The notes beneath the pieces are model-generated. The model saw nothing but the letters and a program-made list of their open reading frames with translations, made no database searches and was not told the DNA's origin. 64,000 nucleotides of DNA from Flavobacterium ustbae. GTDB taxonomy: Bacteria > Bacteroidota > Bacteroidia > Flavobacteriales > Flavobacteriaceae. Where the stretch lies: contig NZ_RPOC01000003.1 of NCBI RefSeq assembly GCF_003946915.1, forward strand, positions 186,001 to 250,000, written 5' to 3'. Below, piece after piece: positions 27,646-36,766 of the stretch. Both the position numbers and the translations under genes were made by a program. Within the stretch, counting starts at the first letter, position 1. Each line of letters opens with the position of its first letter.

Positions 27646-27895
27646 GGCTAATTTGTATTAAATTATTTTGTGTTATGAGATATCCAATTACTGTGCCATA
27701 AAATTATTTTGCCAAAACCGATATTTTAAAATATTGATTATCAGTATTTTGTTTTTTAGTTAAAGAAATTGTATAAATTTTTTAAGTAAATAATTGTAAA
27801 TGAATCATTAAATTTTCTTATAGAAAAAAAACGAAATTTAATTCGCCATGTGAGAATTAATTGTATTTTAGCAACACCCTAAATTTTTTATTTAT

Positions 27896-28957
27896 ATGAG
27901 AAAAGTATCGCTATTTTTTTGCATGTTTGTTTTGTTTGTATCCTTTAAAACATTCACAAATAAGAATAAAGCAAATTATGAAAATGGTTTTATAGCCATT
28001 CAAGTTGATACTTTATTTCAGGATAAAATTAGTATACGTGCTATCGTGATCGATAAAAATAAAATCTGGTACGGAGGAGATAATTCTCGTTTTGGATGTT
28101 TTGATTTAGATAAAAAAAAGAAATTCGAAGAGCATATTTACAAGGATACTTTAAAACTAGAATTTAGAAGCATAGCTCAGAATTCAAAAAATATTTTTCT
28201 GCTAAGTGTTGGAAATCCTGCATTATTATATCAAGTCTCTAAGAAAACAAATAAAGTAAAATTGGTTTACAAAGAAGTAAATCCGAAAGTGTTTTACGAT
28301 AGCATGCAGTTTTGGAATGATAAAGAAGGAATTGCGATTGGAGATCCGACAGAAGATACTTTCTCAGTTATTATTACAAGAGACGGAGGAGAGACTTGGA
28401 CAAAAGTATTATCTCATAAACTCCCAACAAATGCGCAAGGCGAAGCAGCTTTTGCAGCAAGTAATTCAAACATCGTAATTAAAGGAAATGATACTTGGCT
28501 GGTTTCTGGCGGAAAAAGATCTCGTGTGTTTTATTCTGGCGATAAAGGAAAAACTTGGAAAGCTGTAGAAACTCCAATCGTACAGGGAGAAGCAATGACA
28601 GGCATTTTTACGGCAGATTTCTACGATTCTAAGCATGGTTTTGCCGCAGGGGGAAATTATGACTCGCCAATGGAAAAAAAAGATAATAAAATTTTTACTA
28701 AAGATGGCGGAAAAACTTGGGAACTGATTGGTCAGAATCAAGGTTTTGGATATGCTTCTTGTGTGCAATACGTGCCAGGTGGCGGCGCGAAAGAATTGGT
28801 TTGTGTAGGTTCTGGCGGAATTCAGTATTCGCAGAACGGAGGAGAGACCTGGACAATGCTGTCCAGCGATACAAAACTGTTTACTATTCGATTTATTAAT
28901 AGAAATACGGCAATTGCTGCAGGACACAATAAGATGCTTCGCATTCACTTTAAATAA
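27896..28957 (+). CDS. YCF48/BNR-repeat beta-propeller protein (secreted)
   Basis: 353 residues. N-terminal signal-like segment (MRKVSLFFCMFVLFVSF). Several BNR-type S/G-x-D-x-G-x-x-W motifs are visible: TRDGGETWTKV near 164, SGDKGKTWKAV near 215, KDGGKTWELIG near 270 and QNGGETWTML near 320, marking blades of a beta propeller similar to YCF48 (photosystem II assembly factor) and plant-type stability factors. In Bacteroidota these are secreted proteins of unknown role, often annotated as oxidoreductases without support. Monocistronic. Confidence 0.8.
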   Translation: MRKVSLFFCMFVLFVSFKTFTNKNKANYENGFIAIQVDTLFQDKISIRAIVIDKNKIWYGGDNSRFGCFDLDKKKKFEEHIYKDTLKLEFRSIAQNSKNIFLLSVGNPALLYQVSKKTNKVKLVYKEVNPKVFYDSMQFWNDKEGIAIGDPTEDTFSVIITRDGGETWTKVLSHKLPTNAQGEAAFAASNSNIVIKGNDTWLVSGGKRSRVFYSGDKGKTWKAVETPIVQGEAMTGIFTADFYDSKHGFAAGGNYDSPMEKKDNKIFTKDGGKTWELIGQNQGFGYASCVQYVPGGGAKELVCVGSGGIQYSQNGGETWTMLSSDTKLFTIRFINRNTAIAAGHNKMLRIHFK

Positions 28958-28965
28958 AAAAAACA

Positions 28966-29010
28966 AGAACCCTAAATAATAAAGTAAGTATTATTATATA
29001 GGGTTCCTAT
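28966..29010 (-). terminator. Terminator between convergent genes
   Basis: GAACCCTA (28968-28975) pairs with TAGGGTTC (28999-29006), with extra AATAAT/ATTATT pairing inside. The minus-strand side ends in a long T run, so it mainly serves the 29030-29488 gene. Confidence 0.75.
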
Positions 29011-29029
29011 CGCTGTTGTTTCGTTAAGT

Positions 29030-29488
29030 TTAATCTTTATTGGCTTTGTCTCGATATTGCTGTAATAACTTTCGATTAAAGTCATCTTCAGATTTTTTAA
29101 GCAGTAATATTTTTTTTGCAGGAAGCACTTTTTTCAGATTACTCATGTATTTTTCACGAAGCTGGTAAATTTCTTTATCGGTACTTTCTATTTGAGACAA
29201 TAATGTTGTTGCTTCTTTATCAGAAAGATTCTTAAGATTGTCATCTTTTAGCTTTCTCAGATACGTTTTCATTTTTAAATACTTCAATTCGTATTGTTTA
29301 TCATCATAAGCATTATAAATGGGCCAGAATTTTTCAGCTTCGGTTGAAGTCAATTCTAATTCTGTTGTTAAAAATGACACTTTAAAAGCCTTAATTTTTT
29401 CTCGCTTTTCATCAATTTTTCCATTTTGTGCAAAAATTGAAAAACTTGTCAGAAATAGCAGTAGTGGTAAAATGTTTTTTATTTTCAT
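29030..29488 (-). CDS. Secreted helical protein of ECF sigma locus (Spy/CpxP-like)
   Basis: 152 residues. Signal peptide (MKIKNILPLLLFLTSFSIFA), then a charged, all-helical mature part with an LTSTEAEKFWPIYNAYDD segment like that in Spy/CpxP-type sensors found with sigma factors in Flavobacteriia. It is the third gene after the sigma and anti-sigma genes, 38 bp behind the anti-sigma gene. A role in sensing envelope stress is inferred from position and fold only. Confidence 0.7.
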   Translation of the reverse strand: MKIKNILPLLLFLTSFSIFAQNGKIDEKREKIKAFKVSFLTTELELTSTEAEKFWPIYNAYDDKQYELKYLKMKTYLRKLKDDNLKNLSDKEATTLLSQIESTDKEIYQLREKYMSNLKKVLPAKKILLLKKSEDDFNRKLLQQYRDKANKD

Positions 29489-29526
29489 TGTTAAGCTAAG
29501 TTATTGAGTTGTTGAGTTAAGTTGAT

Positions 29527-29946
29527 TTAATTTTGTTCTGAAATTAGATGTTCTATATTTGGACTTGCAACTAAGATATCTTCCAGTGTTTCGTCTTCTA
29601 GAGTAACATCGTTGCCTAATTTTTCAATATCGTTGTCATCCAAATTTTGTATTAAATCGTATTGGCTTATATTAGAATGATAAGATAAATAGTTCTCTAA
29701 AGTGGCTTCGTCCAGTTCATTTGAATTGGTTTTATAATGATTAACAATCGGAATTAGCAATGCAAAACCAATTACTGCAGCGGCCGCCAGAGAAATGATT
29801 TTTGTACGTTTATAAAAAGGAATTACCTTAACCTCTTTTTCGTTTAATTGCTGTAAAACCTTTTCTTGAAAAGTATCAAAATAATTTTCTGGAGCTTTAA
29901 AGCCAGATTTTATTTTGGGTTCGTTTTCTAATTTAAATGTTTTCAT
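29527..29946 (-). CDS. Probable membrane anti-sigma factor
   Basis: 139 residues. Cytoplasmic N-terminal part (about 1-50, with an APENYFDTFQEKVLQQL helix), a single membrane helix (about 52-68, ISLAAAAVIGFALLIPIV), and an acidic extracytoplasmic tail. This is the layout of small anti-sigma factors. It lies 33 bp after the ECF sigma gene and before the secreted helical protein. No zinc-binding HxxxCxxC is seen, so it is not a ZAS-type factor. Assignment rests on context and topology. Confidence 0.7.
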   Translation of the reverse strand: MKTFKLENEPKIKSGFKAPENYFDTFQEKVLQQLNEKEVKVIPFYKRTKIISLAAAAVIGFALLIPIVNHYKTNSNELDEATLENYLSYHSNISQYDLIQNLDDNDIEKLGNDVTLEDETLEDILVASPNIEHLISEQN

Positions 29947-29979
29947 AATACTTATAAGATAGTTTTTGTTACAAAAGGT

Positions 29980-30522
29980 TTAATTTGATGTAACATATAA
30001 TTCAATTTTTTTTACGGCATGATGATAAGAAGCTTTTAGAGCTCCAACAGATGTTCCTAAAATATCTGCAATTTCTTCGTATTTCAATTCTTCAAAATAT
30101 TTCATTTTGAAAACCAATTGCTGTTTTTCTGGAAGTGTGACGATTGCTTTTTGAAGTTTGATCTGAATCTCATCTCCGTCAAAATAAAGATCGGCTTTTA
30201 AATTGTCGATCGTTTTATTTTGTAAAGCTTCAGATGTAATGCCGCTTAGTTTTGCTTTTTGCGATAAAAAAGTCAAAGCTTCGTTGGTGGCAATACGGTA
30301 CATCCAGGAAAAAAGTTTGCTTTCTCCTTTAAAGTTTTTAAGATTTTGAAAGACTTTTACAAAAGTATTCTGCAATACATCGTCGGCATCATCATGATTC
30401 AAAACAATGTTTCGAATATGAGAATACAAAGGCCTCTGATAATCAGACAGGAGTTTTTGAAACGCAGAATTTTGCGTCTCAGGGGTTAATAATTGTTTTA
30501 TAAATTCTTTCTCGTCTATCAA
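29980..30522 (-). CDS. ECF-type RNA polymerase sigma factor
   Basis: 180 residues. Region 2 at about 20-90 (YSHIRNIVLNHDDADDVLQ, then FSWMYRIATNEAL) and region 4 at about 125-175 (LPEKQQLVFKMKYFEELKY, then IADILGTSVGALKASYHHAVK) are complete, with no region 3. First gene of the sigma/anti-sigma/secreted-helical trio. It likely directs its own operon; target promoters cannot be read from this window. Confidence 0.92.
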   Translation of the reverse strand: MIDEKEFIKQLLTPETQNSAFQKLLSDYQRPLYSHIRNIVLNHDDADDVLQNTFVKVFQNLKNFKGESKLFSWMYRIATNEALTFLSQKAKLSGITSEALQNKTIDNLKADLYFDGDEIQIKLQKAIVTLPEKQQLVFKMKYFEELKYEEIADILGTSVGALKASYHHAVKKIELYVTSN

Positions 30523-30599
30523 ACTTTTTGTTTTGTAAACTTTTTTAAAGAAGTTAGACAGAATTTAAGGCAAAAGGTTTAATGCCGTTTTGAAATTAT

Positions 30600-31808
30600 T
30601 TAAAATTCTGAATCTTCTTCTTGAGTAGCAGGTGTTTGTGCAGGAGCAGGAGTAGGAGCAGATTTGCGTTTTACAGGCTCTGTACGTGGCTGTTCTGTGC
30701 GAGGTTGTTCGGTACGCGGCTCACTTGGAGTTTCAGTAGTGCTAGTGTTTACAGGAGCGTAAGCAGGTTCTGCAGTGACAGGAACTACTTTTGGTTTTAT
30801 TGGAAAATAAATTTCAGTTACCAATTTTGAAGAAGCTTTTACGTCCAATTTGCTTAGCGTTAGGATTTCAAGATGCGACCAGCTTAAATCTGGAATAATC
30901 TTTTCGTTGTTTATGTAAGCCGTTGTTTTGGCAATTGCTTCATTTCTATGAGAGTAGTCTCCGTTAAGAGTTGTTTTAACAGCATCAAAACCATTTAATT
31001 TTCCTGCTAAAATATCACTTCCAGAACTGGTTGAAATTTCTTTATTTATTGGTAAACAGATTGAAATTTTAGCTAAACCAGTTTTCGTATCATAAGTATG
31101 GTAAATAATGAATGGTTTTCCCATTGCAGATAATCCGTTGGTTTCACTAAACTGAATAAGTTTCGGAATTACAATTCTAGCATTTTTATTTACTTTGGCA
31201 ATTTCGCTCGTAAAAGTCTGTTTGATGTAAGGTGTTTCTGTTTTCTTAACCACTCCATCTACTTTAACAGCATAAGTTTTAGTTTCGTAATCTAAATTTT
31301 TGTCAATATTAGCCAAACTTTTTTCATAAATAGTTCCAATAACTCTGTCCGAACCTCCATGAAGAGCAGTATATATTTTAAATAGAAAACTCATAGTTCC
31401 TTTTCCTTTCCAGGTAACTTTTGTTTTTCCGTTCAAAGTATCTTTTAAAGTCCAGTTTACATCGGCTTCGGTGCCGTCAAATTGCATTTTCTGCTCAATG
31501 CTTTCTCCCTCTTTTGTTTTAAGAATAATAGCATTTCCTTTTCCATCCGTGCCATCCCAATAATATGAAGCGCCATTTCCGCTCGTTTTATTAGCGTAAT
31601 TCATTTTGATAGAAGGATCTTCTACAGACCATGATTCAAAATCTTCGTAATTTCTAAAGTCATTTAGGTAGTTATAAACCGTTGTGCGTGGCGAATTGAT
31701 AACTTTACTTCTTTCTACAGAAAAATCACCTTTTTGTGTAGCAACAAAAACAGTAAGAGCAACAAAACTTAGTAACGCGAAAAGGAATAAATACTTTAGA
31801 ATTTTCAT
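30600..31808 (-). CDS. SRPBCC-domain membrane-anchored protein with GyrI-like C-terminal domain
   Basis: 402 residues. N-terminal membrane anchor (LKYLFLFALLSFVALTVFVA), an SRPBCC (START-like) domain at about 28-170 (SKVINSPRTTVYNYLNDFRN), and a second, effector-binding (GyrI-like) domain at about 190-350. The tail is Pro/Thr/Glu-rich with a near-perfect triple repeat of TEQPR-type units (residues about 367-381). Such fusions bind small hydrophobic ligands in principle; ligand unknown. Single gene, 78 bp upstream of the ECF sigma gene in genome order but likely a separate unit. Confidence 0.78.
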   Translation of the reverse strand: MKILKYLFLFALLSFVALTVFVATQKGDFSVERSKVINSPRTTVYNYLNDFRNYEDFESWSVEDPSIKMNYANKTSGNGASYYWDGTDGKGNAIILKTKEGESIEQKMQFDGTEADVNWTLKDTLNGKTKVTWKGKGTMSFLFKIYTALHGGSDRVIGTIYEKSLANIDKNLDYETKTYAVKVDGVVKKTETPYIKQTFTSEIAKVNKNARIVIPKLIQFSETNGLSAMGKPFIIYHTYDTKTGLAKISICLPINKEISTSSGSDILAGKLNGFDAVKTTLNGDYSHRNEAIAKTTAYINNEKIIPDLSWSHLEILTLSKLDVKASSKLVTEIYFPIKPKVVPVTAEPAYAPVNTSTTETPSEPRTEQPRTEQPRTEPVKRKSAPTPAPAQTPATQEEDSEF

Positions 31809-31904
31809 GGCAGATTGTTTGGATTGGGTAAAGTTATAAATTTATCATGAGTCTTACTAATAACCCATAATTATTAGGTTTTATTTTATTGTAAGCAGAA
31901 TAAT

Positions 31905-32114
31905 TTATTTCTTTAGAAATATTTTAATTACAAACAAAAGCACAATAAAAAGCAGGAAAGCAAGGAGTACTTTGTAATTTCCTTTGTAGAAGACTTTGTG
32001 TAATTTCAGATCTTTTCGATAAGCAAAAATCATTATGATTACAAAAGCAATAAAAAAACACACTCCAAATAGTATTTGTCCTTGACTAAACATAGATATA
32101 AAAATTTTTAGCAA
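31905..32114 (-). CDS. Small membrane protein with two helices (69 aa)
   Basis: Two hydrophobic segments (about 12-30 and 47-66) with a basic loop between (YRKDLKLHKVFYKGNYK). Met8 is an alternative start. The topology and the absence of frame problems support a real gene, but I do not recognise a family. It is divergent from the MazG-like gene. Confidence 0.6.
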   Translation of the reverse strand: MLKIFISMFSQGQILFGVCFFIAFVIIMIFAYRKDLKLHKVFYKGNYKVLLAFLLFIVLLFVIKIFLKK

Positions 32115-32226
32115 ATTTAAAGATTTGTAAACGATTTGCTGCTAAATTGCCTTTTCATTTCGTTCAATAAATTTTCATATTTATACGAAAGAGACTTACA
32201 TTAGCAAAAAAAAAGAAAACTACTAT

Positions 32227-32607
32227 ATGAGAAAACAACTCGATGCCGTAACCGAATTTCACACTGCTTTTAAAATTGGTCATAGTGCAACCCCAATTGC
32301 CGATGTAGGAGCAGAGAAAAAGTTGCTTCGTTACAATTTAATGAAAGAAGAAAATGAAGAATATTACGAAGCGGTTCAAAATAATGATTTAGTCGAAATT
32401 GCAGATGCACTTGGAGATATGATGTATATTTTGTGCGGAACGATTATCGAGCACGGACTTCAGGATAAAATTGAAGCTGTTTTTGATGAAATTCAGCGCA
32501 GTAATATGAGTAAATTGGGTCAAGACGGAAAACCAATTTATCGCGAAGATGGAAAAGTAATGAAAGGTCCGAATTATTTTAAACCTGATTTTTCGAAATT
32601 ATTGTAA
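32227..32607 (+). CDS. MazG-like all-alpha nucleoside triphosphate pyrophosphohydrolase
   Basis: 126 residues, all helical. Metal-binding motif KEENEEYYEA (near 38) with ExxE, and EIADALGDMMYILCG (near 59) with ExxD. This is the HisE/MazG-type core, and the tail contains SNMSKLGQDGKPIYREDGKVMKG-like residues (quoted in part: GKPIYREDGKVMKG), as in phage and bacterial NTP-PPases. It probably removes non-canonical NTPs. Single gene, followed by a TIR-type repeat. Confidence 0.85.
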   Translation: MRKQLDAVTEFHTAFKIGHSATPIADVGAEKKLLRYNLMKEENEEYYEAVQNNDLVEIADALGDMMYILCGTIIEHGLQDKIEAVFDEIQRSNMSKLGQDGKPIYREDGKVMKGPNYFKPDFSKLL

Positions 32608-32615
32608 TAAATAAT

Positions 32616-32757
32616 TTTTAAACACATAGAAACATAGTTTTGAATTATGTAAAAGGCGTTTCACTTGCATAAATACACATAGCTATGTGTTAAAAACAAG
32701 TTTCTTTTGTACTCTTTTAAGGATCAAAAAAATCTATGTTTCTATGTGTTAAATATT
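32616..32757. repeat. Inverted-repeat element, ACACATAGAAACATAG family
   Basis: Left arm AACACATAGAAACATAG (about 32618-32634) and right arm CTATGTTTCTATGTGTTAA (about 32733-32751) are reverse complements, with an inner CTATGTGTTAA copy in the middle. Possible non-autonomous mobile repeat. Confidence 0.6.
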
Positions 32758-32777
32758 ATCTGACGATTAGAATATCA

Positions 32778-32820
32778 AATAAAAAACCCGATAAAATTAA
32801 ATTTATCGGGTTTCTCTTTT
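32778..32820 (-). terminator. Rho-independent terminator of ilvE
   Basis: AAACCCGATAAA (32784-32795) pairs with TTTATCGGGTTT (32802-32813). On the minus strand it ends in a T run. Confidence 0.85.
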
Positions 32821-32836
32821 TATTATCGGTTTTGGA

Positions 32837-33907
32837 TTATTGAACTTTAACTGTCCATCCGTAAGTATCTTCAGAAAGTTTGTTTTGAAGACTTGTTAAT
32901 TTTTCTTTTAAGAAAGAAGCATACGAATTTTCAATTGGCGCCATTTCAAAATATTCATCTTTATAAGAGAATCCTTTGATAACGCTGATAACTGCTGCAG
33001 TTCCAGCTCCGAAGATTTCTTTCAAAGATCCGTTTTTAGCTGCTTCAACTAATTCTGAAACAATTACTGGACGAACTTCTACTTTTAAACCTTCTTTTTC
33101 AGCCATTGCAATCAAACTTTTTCTAGTAACACCATCCAAAATTCTTTCGCTTGTTGGAGCTGTTAGTAAAGTATCATTAATTCTGAAGAAAACGTTCATT
33201 GTTCCCGCTTCTTCTAGTTTGGTGTGCGTTGCATCATCTGTCCAGATAACTTGTTGGAAACCGTCTTTGTTTGCCAAGTTAGTTGGATAAAATTGTGCTG
33301 CGTAGTTTCCAGCAGCTTTTGCAGCTCCGATTCCACCATTTGCCGCTCTACTGTAATGTTCAGCAATAATTACTTTTACTTCACCTCCATAATATGCTTT
33401 TGCAGGAGAAAGTAAAATCATAAATTTATATTCGTCAGAAGGATTTGCGATAACTCCAGGACCTGTCGCAATCATAAAAGGACGGATGTACATACTAGCT
33501 CCGTTTCCTCTCTGAATCCATTCTTGATCAATTTTCAATAATTCATTTAAACCATCCATAAAAATAGCTTCTGGAATTTCTGGCATTGCCATACGAACAG
33601 CAGAACTATTAAAACGTTTGTAGTTTTCATCTGGTCTAAACAACCAAATGTCGTTGCTTTCGTCTTTATAAGCTTTCATTCCTTCAAAAATAGCTTGTCC
33701 GTAATGGAAGACTTTTGAAGATGGATCCATCAAAATAGGAGCATAAGGCTTAATGACAGGATTTTGCCATTGCCCGTTTTTAAAATCGCATTCGAATAAA
33801 TGGTCTGTAAATACAGCACCAAAACTTAAGTTCTCAAAATCTACTTCATTTATTTTTGTAGAAGTAGCTTTAATGATTTCAATTTTGCTCGTTTGAGTTG
33901 TACTCAT
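32837..33907 (-). CDS. ilvE: Branched-chain-amino-acid aminotransferase
   Basis: 356 residues, class IV PLP fold. The PLP-binding Lys is in GIGAAKAAGNYAAQ (near residue 195), EAGTMNVFF (near 234) is typical, and IFGAGTAAVISVI (near 300) is conserved in type II BCATs. It catalyses the last step of valine, leucine and isoleucine synthesis, and the first step of their breakdown, using glutamate. Monocistronic with its own terminator. Confidence 0.93.
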   Translation of the reverse strand: MSTTQTSKIEIIKATSTKINEVDFENLSFGAVFTDHLFECDFKNGQWQNPVIKPYAPILMDPSSKVFHYGQAIFEGMKAYKDESNDIWLFRPDENYKRFNSSAVRMAMPEIPEAIFMDGLNELLKIDQEWIQRGNGASMYIRPFMIATGPGVIANPSDEYKFMILLSPAKAYYGGEVKVIIAEHYSRAANGGIGAAKAAGNYAAQFYPTNLANKDGFQQVIWTDDATHTKLEEAGTMNVFFRINDTLLTAPTSERILDGVTRKSLIAMAEKEGLKVEVRPVIVSELVEAAKNGSLKEIFGAGTAAVISVIKGFSYKDEYFEMAPIENSYASFLKEKLTSLQNKLSEDTYGWTVKVQ

Positions 33908-34215
33908 AGTTATGTAAGTTTTTTGTGAGATATTTTCACTTTTATAAAATATAAAGTGATGATATCGTGTAAAATGGAATTTATTGAATGCAAAATTAAG
34001 TAAAAATATGTAAAATACTTAGCGAAAATTCATTATTTACTGGTTTTGACTGAGATTTATTTATCCTATAATAAACTCAAATTTTTAATTGGTTTTTATA
34101 AAGATTTTATGAAAAATCTATCAATTTTTAAGGCTTTACGCATTTGTTTTGACTAAATTTGAATATTAAAATGGCTTGAAAATCAATAAAAAGCCGTTGT
34201 TAAATTCTTAAAAAG

Positions 34216-34878
34216 GTGAAAAGAGAAATAATTAAAACGCTAGATGGCTCAACAACAATTCGTTTGCCAGAATGGGACGAATGTTATCATTCTAAACACG
34301 GTGCAATTCAGGAAGCAAAGCATGTTTTTATTAAAAATGGGCTTTCATTGTTTGACAATTCTATAAGTATATTAGAAATAGGTTTTGGAACTGGATTAAA
34401 TGCTTTTATTACTTTTTTGGAATCGGTTAGAAAAGAACAAAATATAGATTATGTTGGAGTTGAAGCCTATCCTGTAGATCCTAATGAAATTTTAGAAATG
34501 AATTATGCCAAAGAACTGGAAGCATTGGAATATCATAACATTTTTGAAAAAATGCATAAAATAGCGTGGGACAAAAAAGCAGAAATTAGCAGCCGTTTCT
34601 CGTTAACCAAAAGGAAACAATTTTTTCACGAAATAAACGATTTTGAAATTTTTGATTTGATTTACTTTGACGCCTTCGGATTTAGAGTGCAACCGGAGCT
34701 TTGGAGTACCGAAATTTTTCAGAAAATGTACAATAGTTTAAAGCCAAATGGAGTTCTTGTGACTTATGCAGCTCGTGGAGTTGTTAAAAGAAGTATGATC
34801 GAAGTTGGATTTACAGTGGAAAAGTTAGCGGGGCCTCCAGGAAAACGAGAAATGTTTCGAGCTTTCAAAAAGGTTTAG
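34216..34878 (+). CDS. mnmD: tRNA mnm5s2U34 methyltransferase MnmD
   Basis: 220 residues. It matches the stand-alone MnmD (MnmC N-terminal) family: WDECYHSKHGAIQEAKHVF near 20, SAM site GFGTGLNAFITF near 57, DLIYFDAFGFRVQPELW near 146 and the terminal PGKREMFRAF. It methylates nm5s2U to mnm5s2U at the wobble base of some tRNAs. The start codon is GTG at 34216; no earlier ATG keeps the frame, and the family N-terminus fits. A TAAATTTG -7-like box is at 34154-34161. The 308-bp gap before it holds nothing else I recognise and is AT-rich. Confidence 0.88.
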   Translation: MKREIIKTLDGSTTIRLPEWDECYHSKHGAIQEAKHVFIKNGLSLFDNSISILEIGFGTGLNAFITFLESVRKEQNIDYVGVEAYPVDPNEILEMNYAKELEALEYHNIFEKMHKIAWDKKAEISSRFSLTKRKQFFHEINDFEIFDLIYFDAFGFRVQPELWSTEIFQKMYNSLKPNGVLVTYAARGVVKRSMIEVGFTVEKLAGPPGKREMFRAFKKV

Positions 34879-35045
34879 AATGAGCTGTTTAGAATGATTC
34901 TAGATTGATTTATATGTTTTAAGAAAACGTATTCGTTGCTAAATTTTTTAAAATAATAAGTTAAAAATAGAAATTATGTTAGTTATTTGTTTAAATTTGG
35001 CTCGAGTTTAAAAAAATAGATAACCCCCGAAAATCTTATTTTATT

Positions 35046-35243
35046 ATGTCAAAAATGATGTTTGATTACACGAAATCTATACTTGAGAGAGTTAGTTTCG
35101 ATCCGATACTTTTCTGCAAAGAGTTAGAAAAAGCTATCAAAACACTGTTACCATACGAAATGGAACAATTGCAAGAGTGGTTACTGAATTTCGTAGTCGG
35201 AAAACCAGAATTAAAACAAAGTCTACAGTTAATTAAAGTATAA
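35046..35243 (+). CDS. Conserved small protein (65 aa), unknown
   Basis: Short, mostly helical protein (SILERVSFDPILFCKELEKA then LLPYEMEQLQEWLLNFVVG). It has its own ATG, an A-rich upstream region and a strong terminator directly after the stop. The composition and the regular amphipathic pattern support a real gene. Proteins like this occur in Flavobacteriia, but no function is known to me. Confidence 0.75.
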   Translation: MSKMMFDYTKSILERVSFDPILFCKELEKAIKTLLPYEMEQLQEWLLNFVVGKPELKQSLQLIKV

Positions 35244-35244
35244 A

Positions 35245-35275
35245 GAAAGGAGCCAATTTGGCTCCTTTTTTATTG
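35245..35275 (+). terminator. Rho-independent terminator of the 65-aa gene
   Basis: AAGGAGCC (35247-35254) and GGCTCCTT (35260-35267) with loop AATTT and a T run. Confidence 0.9.
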
Positions 35276-35284
35276 CTTTCTTTT

Positions 35285-35660
35285 TTGCTGAGTTTAACCG
35301 CAAAGAGCGCAAAGTTTTTTACGCAAAGAGCGCGAAGTTTTTTGGGTTATGATTAAAATGAGATGTTCGCAAAGCTTTGGGAATAAAGCTGTTTAGAAAT
35401 TTGCTCGCAAAGGCGCGAAGTCGCAAAGTTTGTTTCACGCAGATCTCAGCAGATTTGCGCAGATCTAAAAGGATTTTATAAAATATGTACGCATATCTGC
35501 TGAGATCTTTTTAAATCTGCGTGAAATTTATTTGTATTCCTGAAAAAAAACTTTGCGCCTTCGCGCCTTTGCGATATTAAAAAACTCACTGCAAAATTCT
35601 CTGCGTACTCTGCGGTCAAAAACAAACCCACAGCTTGCGAACTTAATATATAGACATTTA
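35285..35660. repeat. Large palindromic CGCAAAG/GCAGAT repeat, copy 1
   Basis: This 474-bp gap holds no gene. Left half: CGCAAAGAGCGCAAAG-type words, then CGCGAAGTCGCAAAG and CACGCAGATCTCAGCAGAT. Right half is the reverse: ATCTGCTGAGATC, then ATCTGCGTGAAAT, then ACTTTGCGCCTTCGCGCC. Related copies are at 53321-53482, 57160-57490 and 59040-59260. Confidence 0.8.
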
Positions 35661-35717
35661 ATCTTGCAGTAAAAAAAATCTTAACATGCTTTGCGTTAAA
35701 AAACTAACCGCAAAGAG

Positions 35718-36659
35718 TTATTTCTTTTGCAACGGACTAATAATTTGAACATTTTGAAAAACAATTGCGCCTTTTACTACGCCAGCAATTGTAGATCGTA
35801 AAGCGTCAATGATTTGCATTTTTAATTCGCTTTTTGGGTAAATCAAACTTACTTCTCGAGCTGGTTTTGGTTCTTTAAAATTACGAAGTTTCAGCTTGTC
35901 AGATTCTTTTAAGTCTAAGGTGTGCAAGTACGGAAGTAATGTTGTGCCCAAACCTTCATCGGCTAATTTTATAAGCGTTTCAAAACTTCCGCTCTCAATC
36001 TGAAAATTATTTTGGTCAGATTCTGAAACTGTCTTGCAAAGATTTAGAATCCCATCTCTAAAACAGTGTCCATCCTGCAATAATAGAATTTCGTTTAAAT
36101 TTAGATCAGCAACTTCAATTTCTTCTTTCTGGAAACTAGAATGATTTTCAGGGATATAAGCTACAAAAGGCTCGAAGTATAAAACGATTTCTTTTATTTT
36201 TTCGTCTTCAAGTGGTGTCGCAGCGATGGCGGCATCAAGATGTCCGTTTTTTAGTTTTAGAATAATTTCTTCTGTATTTAATTCTTCAATTAAGAGTTTT
36301 ACTTTTGGATATTTCTTAATAAAATTGTTCAAGAACATTGGCAAAAGCGTAGGCATAATCGTTGGAATAATCCCTAAACGAAATTCTCCCCCAATAAAAC
36401 CTTTCTGCTGTTCTACAATATCTTTAATACGATCTGCTTCGTTTACGATATTTTTTGCCTGATTTACAATCTTTTGTCCAATATCGGTTAGTTGGATCGG
36501 TTTTTTGCTTCTGTCGAAAATTAAAATATTAAGTTCTTCTTCAATTTTTTGTATTTGCATACTTAAAGTAGGCTGAGTCACAAAGCATTTTTCAGCAGCT
36601 AGTGTGAAGTTTTTATGTTCAGCGACTGCTAATACATATTGCAATTGAGTTATAGTCAT
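35718..36659 (-). CDS. oxyR: OxyR-type LysR-family regulator
   Basis: 313 residues. Winged helix at 1-60 (TITQLQYVLAVAEHKNFTLA), then a periplasmic-binding-like effector domain. The sensing cysteines of OxyR are present with correct spacing in GHCFRDGILNLC (near 200-210, nine positions apart, as C199/C208 in E. coli). H2O2 would form a disulfide here and turn on defence genes. It is divergent from dps (108-bp gap), a standard target, which supports the call. The central DNA-binding helix looks intact. Confidence 0.92.
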   Translation of the reverse strand: MTITQLQYVLAVAEHKNFTLAAEKCFVTQPTLSMQIQKIEEELNILIFDRSKKPIQLTDIGQKIVNQAKNIVNEADRIKDIVEQQKGFIGGEFRLGIIPTIMPTLLPMFLNNFIKKYPKVKLLIEELNTEEIILKLKNGHLDAAIAATPLEDEKIKEIVLYFEPFVAYIPENHSSFQKEEIEVADLNLNEILLLQDGHCFRDGILNLCKTVSESDQNNFQIESGSFETLIKLADEGLGTTLLPYLHTLDLKESDKLKLRNFKEPKPAREVSLIYPKSELKMQIIDALRSTIAGVVKGAIVFQNVQIISPLQKK

Positions 36660-36731
36660 ATTGATAGTAATTTGTGATGCAAAAATAAGAAAATATAATT
36701 TTTATTTATGTTTATTTTATGAAAGTTACTC

Positions 36732-36739
36732 TAAATTTG
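36732..36739 (+). promoter_or_regulatory. -7 element of dps
   Basis: TAAATTTG, matching TAnnTTTG, 27 bp before the dps ATG. No TTG is present at -33, consistent with an activator-dependent promoter; OxyR encoded alongside is the obvious candidate. Confidence 0.5.
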
Positions 36740-36766
36740 TAGTAAATTAGTGTAAAAAATTAGATT

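Noticed and set aside
32616..32757. Insertion sequence between mazG-like gene and ilvE
   Set aside because: Inverted arms present but no transposase and only 142 bp; called a repeat.
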